A DNA stretch of 6,852 nt, from the NCBI GenBank assembly GCA_009778015.1, contig WRKS01000025.1, forward strand, positions 1 to 6,852, in the 5' to 3' direction. The position numbers and the translations under genes were made by a program. This DNA comes from Candidatus Saccharimonadota bacterium (GTDB lineage Bacteria > Patescibacteriota > Saccharimonadia > Saccharimonadales > Saccharimonadaceae). Positions within the stretch are counted from its first letter, which is position 1. Each line of letters begins with the position of its first letter. Positions 1 to 4,696 of this stretch are shown here, piece by piece. The notes under the pieces were generated by a model that was not told where the DNA came from, did not search any database, and saw nothing but the letters and a program-made list of their open reading frames with translations.

Positions 1-1238
1 GGGGTGCCGGTTTGAATTGAAGCAGCAATAAATTCAAGCAGGCTCTTAACCTGGAAACCAACAATGTTAGACAAATCCACCATAGCTTGGGCGATAAAGA
101 AAGAGAGGTTGATTAAGATGGCTGCCGTGATAATTTCGGGTAGCATTTTTTTGATGCCATAATTACTGATACCAACACTGGTTAATTGTGAGAAGATAAC
201 GACCAAGAAAAAGATAACGAAGAGGATATTGGCGATGTTGCGGAATATTTCCCAGGCGCGATAGGTGCCGCCGTTGACTTGGTAAAAAGCCACATCTATT
301 TGGAGGAAGTTGTTCTCAACCCATTCATAAACGCCGCCAAGCATGGAGTCAATGGTGCTAATTAGGGGGCAGAGCGCCCAGCCGAAGGGACCAAGGTCGC
401 AGGTGACTTCTCTGACGGCGTCATCGGTGCCGTCAGGGTTGCCGGGGACGACTGTCCCCGGTCCACCGGGATTAGTTTCGTCAGGATTAAAAGAATTCGT
501 AGCATTATCGGAGGCGCTGCCGGCCCTGACAGTTAGGCTAACTGTACCGCCGTTATCGCGCAAGTTTTGAATTTCCTGTGCACTAAGGGAAGATCTAACA
601 TCAAATGATCCTGTACAGCTATATTGATTCGCGCCACTAGCTTGGCTGCATGAATGAGTAATCCCGCTAATAGTTTTTGTTCCTGCCCAAAAATTGTCAA
701 TTCTGACCGTAGCGGATGTCGTGATGTCTGAAACAGAAGGCAATTGGTCGGGGCTATTAGTGCGAATGGTAGCAGTAAAGGTGAAGTCCAAATCGCCTTC
801 ATAACGGAGATTGTCTATAGTTACTACGTTAACCGCAATGTTTGCAGAGTTGCGCACAGCTTCGCAATTACCACCGGCACTATTACAGACTGTTTCAAAA
901 TCGCCGGAAACTCCACCTACATTTAGAAAGAGGGTGGACATCACTTCACCGCAACTGGTTTTGTTATCGTTTATATAATATTCGCTCGGGGTGCCGAGAG
1001 GACCATTACCATTGGTTCGGTTGCCATTTGAGTCAAAAAGGTTGAAATATTGAACATAGTAAACACTCATACTGCCGGTAACTTGCACATTGTTAATGCA
1101 TTCGACACGATTAACACCGTCAAGACTGGTAGGTAGCTTACTGGCGGCACTTGCTTCTCCATTAGGGATTAATGAAAAAAAGGTACTTAACAGCAAAACT
1201 ACCGCCGCACCTAAAAGAATCCTAAAACGCTTATGCAT
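1..1238 (-). CDS. Partial VirB6/TrbL-like membrane protein with large secreted N-terminal ectodomain
   Basis: An open frame runs on the minus strand from ATG at 1238-1236 to the window edge (412 codons, C-terminus missing). Residues 1-31 form a signal peptide: a basic start (MHKRFR), a hydrophobic core about 7-24, and a likely cleavage at EASA|A. Residues 32-250 are a Thr/Asn/Ser-rich ectodomain with Cys at 47, 96, 118, 125, 197 and 208. A Pro/Gly linker follows (251-270), then a Cys-flanked segment (CDLGPFGWALCP, 280-291). Hydrophobic helices lie at about 335-354 and 367-388, separated by a short basic loop (NYGIKK); an amphipathic stretch follows. The part from about 280 on resembles CPR proteins of the VirB6/TrbL type, a polytopic channel subunit of type IV secretion-like machines. 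That assignment comes from remembered sequence style. The coding frame is secure; the function is inference. No Shine-Dalgarno is seen, and the upstream ATG at 1260 hits a stop after three codons, so 1238 is the start. Confidence 0.8.
   Translation of the reverse strand, partial: MHKRFRILLGAAVVLLLSTFFSLIPNGEASAASKLPTSLDGVNRVECINNVQVTGSMSVYYVQYFNLFDSNGNRTNGNGPLGTPSEYYINDNKTSCGEVMSTLFLNVGGVSGDFETVCNSAGGNCEAVRNSANIAVNVVTIDNLRYEGDLDFTFTATIRTNSPDQLPSVSDITTSATVRIDNFWAGTKTISGITHSCSQASGANQYSCTGSFDVRSSLSAQEIQNLRDNGGTVSLTVRAGSASDNATNSFNPDETNPGGPGTVVPGNPDGTDDAVREVTCDLGPFGWALCPLISTIDSMLGGVYEWVENNFLQIDVAFYQVNGGTYRAWEIFRNIANILFVIFFLVVIFSQLTSVGISNYGIKKMLPEIITAAILINLSFFIAQAMVDLSNIVGFQVKSLLEFIAASIQTGT
442..461. 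repeat. Perfect GC-rich inverted repeat inside the linker of the left-end gene
   Basis: CCGGGGAC (442-449) and GTCCCCGG (454-461) are exact reverse complements around a 4-base loop. The hairpin lies in the codons for the Pro/Gly linker (peptide PGTVVPG), between the ectodomain and the membrane part of the minus-strand gene. No T-run follows on either strand, so it is not a standard terminator. It may be a by-product of Gly/Pro codons or a small mobile palindrome. Confidence 0.7.
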
Positions 1239-1247
1239 AATACAATT

Positions 1248-1276
1248 ATTATATATACATGTAAAGTCAAATGCAA
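1248..1276 (-). promoter_or_regulatory. Predicted sigma-70-like promoter of the left-end gene
   Basis: On the minus strand the -10 box is TATAAT (1253-1248, a perfect match) and the -35 is TTGCAT (1276-1271), 17 bp apart. Initiation about 7 nt downstream of the -10 would fall near 1241, only 2-3 nt ahead of the ATG at 1238. The mRNA is therefore predicted to be leaderless or nearly so, which fits the lack of a Shine-Dalgarno. Confidence 0.6.
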
Positions 1277-1287
1277 GGTCAACTTGC
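1273..1287. promoter_or_regulatory. Inverted repeat spanning the two divergent -35 boxes
   Basis: GCAAG (1273-1277) and CTTGC (1283-1287) form a perfect 5-bp inverted repeat with a 5-bp centre. Most of the symmetry comes from the TTGC cores of the two opposing -35 boxes, so it may only reflect the back-to-back promoters. It would also be well placed for a dimeric regulator controlling both genes. GTCAA occurs at 1266-1270 and again in the centre (1278-1282). Confidence 0.3.
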
Positions 1288-1312
1288 GGCCCCTGCCGGT
1301 GACTGGTATAAT
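1284..1312 (+). promoter_or_regulatory. Predicted extended -10 promoter of uvrD-yvcK
   Basis: The -10 is TATAAT (1307-1312), preceded by TGG, which makes an extended -10 (TGnTATAAT). A -35-like TTGCGG lies at 1284-1289 with exact 17-bp spacing. The expected transcription start (about 1319-1320) coincides with the A of the uvrD start codon, so this mRNA is predicted to be leaderless. No purine-rich Shine-Dalgarno is present between the -10 and the ATG. Confidence 0.7.
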
Positions 1313-1319
1313 ATAGATT

Positions 1320-3302
1320 ATGGACAGGATTTTGGAAGGGTTGAACCCGGAGCAGCGCCGCGCCGTGGAAACGCTTGCGGGGCCGATTTTGATTTTGGCG
1401 GGAGCGGGCAGCGGCAAAACCAAGACCTTGACGCACCGGATCGCGAATTTGATCGCGCACGGCGTGGATTCGCGGCGGATTTTGGCGGTGACTTTTACCA
1501 ACAAGGCGGCGGCGGAGATGAAGAGCCGAACACAGAAGTTGCTCGGGGTCCTGTCGCCGAATCATACCCCATCCCCCTCTTTGCCTACGGCAAACCCGGG
1601 GGCGGGTCCCCTTTCGGCACCACCCCTCGCACTACCGTTTATGGGGACGTTCCATGGGATTGCATTGAAGGTTTTGCGGATGGATGGCGAGGCGGTGGGG
1701 CTGGCAAAAAACTTTATCATTTATGACGCGGACGACCGGCGGTTGTTGATTAAAAATATCATTAAGGGCTCGGGCATGGAGTTAACGCGGGCGCAGATGC
1801 GCGATGTGGAGAGCGACATTTCTAACGCCAAGAACTATAATATAGATGCCGGTGAGTATTTGGCGCGGGCGACTACTAGCTACGAGCAAAAAACGGCGCA
1901 GATATTCCGCATCTACGAGGAGGAGCGGCAAAAAAACGGCGCGCTGGATTTTGACGACTTACTCCTCTACTGGCTGCGCTTGCTGGAGGTGCCGGAGGTG
2001 CGCGAAAAATACCGCGAGAAGTTCCAGCACATCTTGATTGACGAATACCAGGACACCAACAAAATCCAGTATCAAATTGTAAAATCGCTAGTAAACGAGC
2101 AGCGCAATATTTGCGTGGTGGGCGATGATTGGCAATCTATATATGCGTGGCGCGGCGCGGATTACCAAAATATCTTGAACTTTGAGCATGATTTTAAGGG
2201 CGCGACCGTGATTAAGTTGGAGCAAAACTACCGTTCCACAAAACCGATTTTGGACGCGGCGAACAAAGTGATCAAAGAAAACCTCAACCGGACCGACAAG
2301 ACGATTTGGACGGCCAACGAGAGCGAGACGCCGATTGAGGTAGTGCGAGTTTATAATCAATTTGAGGAGGCGCGGTTTGTGGCGGACCGAATTGAATACG
2401 CGGCGATGAACGGGGCCAACTACGCGGAGTTTGCCATCTTGTATCGCACCAACGCGCAGAGCTTGCCGTTTGAAAAGGTCTTTTTGCAACACCAAATCCC
2501 CTACAAGATTATTGGCGGCCAGCGTTTTTACGACCGGGCAGAAATCAAAGATATCATCGCTTATCTTAACTTGTTGATTGCGCCGAACGATTCGGTCAGT
2601 TTTATACGGGCGGTCAATGTGCCGGCGCGCGGTGTGGGTGCGAAGTCGCTGGAGAAATACTTTGCGGGCGAAAAGGTTTCCGGCAAGGCGCACGCGGGGC
2701 TCTTGGAGTTTATGGCGCTCCTGGAGGACTTGCGGGCCAAAGTCGCGACAAGCACGCCGCAAGAGATTGCCAATGAGTTGGTGGAGAAGTTGCAATATCT
2801 GGATTATCTAAAGTCGCGCAAAGACGAGCGGGCAGACGCGAGGGTGGCGAACGTCAAGGCGTTTATTGCGGAGGCGGGGGAGTATGAGAGCTTGGACGAT
2901 TTTTTGGGCTCGCTGGCCTTATTTGCCAGCTCGGATGAGAGCGTGGGCAGCGATGCCGTAACGTTAATGACAGTGCATTCGGCAAAAGGCTTGGAGTGGG
3001 ACGAGGTCTTTGTGGTGGGGCTGAATGACGGCGTGTTCCCTTCTTATCGGGTGCTGGAAAACGGCAACGACGAGGGCGTGGAGGAAGAGCGGCGGCTGAT
3101 GTATGTGGCGATGACGCGGGCGCGGCATAAATTATATGTGACGAGTTATGAGCGATCCATGGGGCGCGACGGCAGCCCGCAGACGCATGAGGAATCAAGA
3201 TTCTTAAGGCCACTGATGTGCAGCGAGATTGACGATAGCATGACGAGCGAAGAGGTGCAGATTTGTTATGACGACGTGCATGAGGTGCCGTCGGATTGGT
3301 AA
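1320..3302 (+). CDS. uvrD: UvrD/PcrA-family ATP-dependent 3'-5' DNA helicase (SF1A)
   Basis: Superfamily 1A helicase that unwinds DNA using ATP, in excision repair, mismatch repair or replication restart. All motifs are visible in the 660 residues: a UvrD-type start (GLNPEQRRAV, 8-17); Walker A AGAGSGKT (27-34); motif Ia TFTNKAAAEMKSR (58-70); motif Ib GTFHGIALKVLR (109-120); Walker B DEYQDTN (241-247); motif III GDDWQSIYAWRGAD (268-281); motif IV QNYRST (302-307); motif V TVHSAKGLEWDEV (551-563); motif VI EERRLMYVAMTRARHKLYV (589-607). Motif III has Trp where PcrA/UvrD usually have Asp before QSIY; helicase IV shows the same GDDWQ form. The protein is somewhat short for the family (about 720) because the C-terminal tail is reduced. 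It carries an extra Pro/Ser-rich segment (about 79-106) between motifs Ia and Ib. The start is fixed by the family N-terminus and the promoter. Likely operon leader with yvcK. Whether it is the PcrA, UvrD or Rep orthologue cannot be told here. Confidence 0.97.
   Translation: MDRILEGLNPEQRRAVETLAGPILILAGAGSGKTKTLTHRIANLIAHGVDSRRILAVTFTNKAAAEMKSRTQKLLGVLSPNHTPSPSLPTANPGAGPLSAPPLALPFMGTFHGIALKVLRMDGEAVGLAKNFIIYDADDRRLLIKNIIKGSGMELTRAQMRDVESDISNAKNYNIDAGEYLARATTSYEQKTAQIFRIYEEERQKNGALDFDDLLLYWLRLLEVPEVREKYREKFQHILIDEYQDTNKIQYQIVKSLVNEQRNICVVGDDWQSIYAWRGADYQNILNFEHDFKGATVIKLEQNYRSTKPILDAANKVIKENLNRTDKTIWTANESETPIEVVRVYNQFEEARFVADRIEYAAMNGANYAEFAILYRTNAQSLPFEKVFLQHQIPYKIIGGQRFYDRAEIKDIIAYLNLLIAPNDSVSFIRAVNVPARGVGAKSLEKYFAGEKVSGKAHAGLLEFMALLEDLRAKVATSTPQEIANELVEKLQYLDYLKSRKDERADARVANVKAFIAEAGEYESLDDFLGSLALFASSDESVGSDAVTLMTVHSAKGLEWDEVFVVGLNDGVFPSYRVLENGNDEGVEEERRLMYVAMTRARHKLYVTSYERSMGRDGSPQTHEESRFLRPLMCSEIDDSMTSEEVQICYDDVHEVPSDW
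1554..1637 (+). repeat. In-frame palindromic insert within the helicase gene
   Basis: This stretch encodes helicase residues 79-106, a Pro/Ser/Ala-rich segment that PcrA/UvrD proteins lack between motifs Ia and Ib. The DNA differs from the rest of the gene: it is C-rich, whereas the surrounding coding strand is strongly G-rich. Its core is an imperfect palindrome at 1567-1607. TTTGCC (1580-1585) and GGCAAA (1589-1594) pair around TAC; outside them CCCCC (1573-1577) pairs with GGGGG (1598-1602), and ACCC (1567-1570) with GGGT (1604-1607). The reading frame passes through intact. It resembles in principle the Rickettsia palindromic elements that insert within genes. Whether copies exist elsewhere in this genome cannot be seen here. 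Confidence 0.6.
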
Positions 3303-3313
3303 TTTAGGATAAC

Positions 3314-3318
3314 AGGAG
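3314..3318 (+). promoter_or_regulatory. Shine-Dalgarno of yvcK
   Basis: AGGAG lies 6 nt ahead of the ATG at 3325, in the 22-nt gap after the uvrD stop. It fixes the yvcK start. The contrast with uvrD, which has none, suggests leaderless initiation at the operon head and Shine-Dalgarno initiation inside it. Confidence 0.85.
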
Positions 3319-3324
3319 ATAATT

Positions 3325-4302
3325 ATGGGAGCGAAAGCGGCAGTAATCGGTGGCGGGACAGGCAGTTTTATGGTGCTGTCGGGCTTAAAAAACTATATTA
3401 GTAATTTGACGGCGCTGGTGAGTATGGCGGACGACGGCGGGTCAACCGGGCAGCTTCGTGACGAGCTGGGTGTTTTGCCGCCGGGCGATGTGCGGCAATG
3501 CTTGGTGGCATTGGCGCGGTCGCCCAAAGTGCGAGATCTGTTTAGCTTTAGGTTTGAGAGCGGGTCGTTTAAGGGGCAGACGTTTGGCAATTTGTTTTTG
3601 GCGGCAACCGAAAAGATGACAGGCGATTTTAGGGCTAGTATGGAACTAGCGACCGAAGTTTTAGAGGTGGCGGGTAGAGTGGAGCCGGTGACGCTAGACA
3701 AAGTGACGCTTTTGATGCAAGATGGCGACAAGGTGGTGCGCGGCGAGCATCTGATTGACGATGGGATCTTTACGGTCCGGCGGCCGGAATTGTGGTTGGA
3801 GCCGACACCGGCTGTGAACCTTGAGGCCTTGGCGGCAATCAAAGACGCCGACTTAATCATCATCGCGCCGGGCAGTTTATATACGAGCCTGGGCGCGGCG
3901 TTGGTGGTGCCGGGAGTGGGCGAGGCGCTTAGTAAAAGCAAGGCAAAAAAGATTTATATTTGCAATCTGATGAACAAGCCGGGGCAGACGGACGGATTTA
4001 CGGTGCAGGATTATGCGAGCGAGCTGGAGCGGATGGCCGGGACGCGGTTTTTGGATTATGTGATATATAACACCAAGCGGCCGTCCGACGAGCTGCTCAA
4101 GAAATACGCCGCGGACGGTGAGTTGCCGATTGAGCTGGATGAAAAGACAAAGACGCGCTATAAGTTGCGCGGCACAGAGCTACTGGCGGATGAGATTTGG
4201 GGTGGCGTATCTAAGAGCGATCCGCTGGCTAAGAGCCGGACGCTGATACGACATAATTCCGACCTAATGGCGCGGAAAATTATGCAGATATATTTTTCGT
4301 AA
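3325..4302 (+). CDS. yvcK: YvcK/CofD-like family protein (gluconeogenesis-factor type)
   Basis: 325 residues, a normal length for the YvcK branch of the CofD/UPF0052 superfamily. In other bacteria these cytoplasmic proteins bind UDP-sugars and influence cell shape, peptidoglycan synthesis and growth on gluconeogenic carbon; no enzymatic reaction is firmly established. Visible hallmarks: Rossmann-type GGGTG (9-13); ADDGGSTG (35-42); PPGDVRQCLVAL (52-63); GQTFGNLFLAA (84-94), where most relatives have His in place of Gln85; APGSLYTS (181-188); CNLMNKPGQTDGF (213-225). The gene follows uvrD by 22 nt with its own Shine-Dalgarno, and no promoter or terminator is evident between them, so co-transcription is likely. 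The usual Firmicutes/Actinobacteria partners rapZ and whiA are not adjacent. A terminator begins 18 nt after the stop. Family assignment is secure; the physiological role in a reduced CPR cell is inference. Confidence 0.95.
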   Translation: MGAKAAVIGGGTGSFMVLSGLKNYISNLTALVSMADDGGSTGQLRDELGVLPPGDVRQCLVALARSPKVRDLFSFRFESGSFKGQTFGNLFLAATEKMTGDFRASMELATEVLEVAGRVEPVTLDKVTLLMQDGDKVVRGEHLIDDGIFTVRRPELWLEPTPAVNLEALAAIKDADLIIIAPGSLYTSLGAALVVPGVGEALSKSKAKKIYICNLMNKPGQTDGFTVQDYASELERMAGTRFLDYVIYNTKRPSDELLKKYAADGELPIELDEKTKTRYKLRGTELLADEIWGGVSKSDPLAKSRTLIRHNSDLMARKIMQIYFS

Positions 4303-4320
4303 CACCTATATTGGAGACGC

Positions 4321-4349
4321 AAAAAGTCCGCGGCTAGGCGGATTTTTTT
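4321..4349. terminator. Bidirectional rho-independent terminator
   Basis: TCCGC (4327-4331) pairs with GCGGA (4338-4342) around the loop GGCTAG. An A-run lies on the left (4321-4325) and a T-run on the right (4343-4349). Read on the plus strand it ends the uvrD-yvcK transcript; read on the minus strand it ends in a T-run and closes the tRNA-Phe/tRNA-Ala transcript, whose last tRNA ends 10 nt away. The two units converge and share this single hairpin. Confidence 0.88.
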
Positions 4350-4358
4350 GAATAAGTT

Positions 4359-4435
4359 TGGTGGAGCGACAGGGATTCGAACCCTGGACCCCCTGCTTGC
4401 AAAGCAGGTGCTCTAGCCAGCTGAGCTATCGCCCC
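4359..4435 (-). tRNA. tRNA-Ala (anticodon TGC)
   Basis: The reverse strand folds into a full 77-nt cloverleaf with encoded CCA. The acceptor pairs GGGGCGA with TCGCTCC and contains the G3-U70 wobble that marks alanine tRNAs. The anticodon stem is CTGCT/AGCAG-like around the loop TTTGCAA, giving anticodon TGC. The T-arm carries GTTCGAATC. It is the second gene of a two-tRNA unit, 26 nt after tRNA-Phe. Confidence 0.97.
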
Positions 4436-4461
4436 AAAGGAAACTTATTTTTAACGGAATT

Positions 4462-4537
4462 TGGTGGTTCCGGCTGGACTTGAACCAGCGACACAAGGCT
4501 CTTCAGGCCTCTGCTCTACCAACTGAGCTACAGAACC
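4462..4537 (-). tRNA. tRNA-Phe (anticodon GAA)
   Basis: The reverse strand gives a 76-nt cloverleaf with encoded CCA. The acceptor pairs GGTTCTG with CGGAACC (one U-G). The anticodon stem GAGGC/GCCTT closes the loop CTGAAGA, so the anticodon is GAA. The T-arm is GCTGG-TTCAAGT-CCAGC. Position 37, 3' of the anticodon, is G; most bacterial tRNA-Phe have A there. First gene of the unit, starting about 10 nt downstream of its -10 box. Confidence 0.96.
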
Positions 4538-4546
4538 AGCTTATAT

Positions 4547-4575
4547 AATATATCACGCCCGCTCGTAAAAAGCAA
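4547..4575 (-). promoter_or_regulatory. Predicted promoter of the tRNA-Phe/tRNA-Ala unit
   Basis: On the minus strand an extended -10, TGA followed by TATATT (4552-4547), has a -35-like TTGCTT (4575-4570) at 17-bp spacing. The expected start falls within a base or two of the tRNA-Phe 5' end (4537-4540), so the precursor would have almost no 5' leader for RNase P to remove. Confidence 0.6.
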
Positions 4576-4612
4576 GTATGAAAAATTGGGGCGGCGAAAA
4601 AGTAAGCATAAA
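4567..4612. repeat. Imperfect 16-bp direct repeat, 30 bp apart
   Basis: AAAAAGCAAGTATGAA (4567-4582) and AAAAAGTAAGCATAAA (4597-4612) match at 13 of 16 positions, all differences being transitions, with a 30-bp period (about three helical turns). They lie in the 159-bp divergent region 4538-4696 between the two promoters. They may be protein-binding sites or chance similarity in A-rich DNA. Confidence 0.3.
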
Positions 4613-4628
4613 TTCTTTTGGAAAATCC

Positions 4629-4657
4629 TTGACTTGCAATTATGCTAGTGTTAAAAT
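4629..4657 (+). promoter_or_regulatory. Strong predicted promoter of the surface-protein gene
   Basis: TTGACT (4629-4634, five of six consensus bases) and TAAAAT (4652-4657) are 17 bp apart, and TGT just before the -10 gives an extended -10 (TGn). This is the closest match to consensus in the window. The predicted start is near 4664, leaving a leader of about 33 nt that contains the Shine-Dalgarno. Confidence 0.75.
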
Positions 4658-4686
4658 GGTAGTATCATGTATCAAATTAAAGAGGT

Positions 4687-4692
4687 AAGGAG
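4687..4692 (+). promoter_or_regulatory. Shine-Dalgarno of the surface-protein gene
   Basis: AAGGAG ends 4 nt before the ATG at 4697. The spacing is a little short but usable; a second purine stretch, AGAGGT (4681-4686), precedes it. It supports the ATG at 4697, in frame with 718 open codons, and a leadered mRNA for this gene. Confidence 0.75.
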
Positions 4693-4696
4693 CACC

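Noticed and set aside
343..926. Short plus-strand frames over the left-end gene
   Set aside because: They cross an unbroken 412-codon minus-strand frame with signal peptide and membrane helices, and their products are low-complexity.
1271..1726. 151-codon frame overlapping the helicase start
   Set aside because: Gly/Ala/Asp-rich shadow of the helicase in another frame; its product matches nothing and the helicase motifs take the same bases.
2088..2795. 235-codon open frame antisense to the helicase gene
   Set aside because: It lies wholly inside the well-supported helicase gene, has an Arg/Leu/Val-rich composition typical of a reversed G-rich gene, and has no recognisable domain or promoter.
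3303..3324. Riboswitch or separate promoter ahead of yvcK
   Set aside because: Only 22 nt separate the genes; there is room for the Shine-Dalgarno and no more.
3393..3941. 182-codon antisense frame in yvcK
   Set aside because: Fully inside yvcK, low-complexity Ser/Thr/Pro composition, no ribosome binding site.
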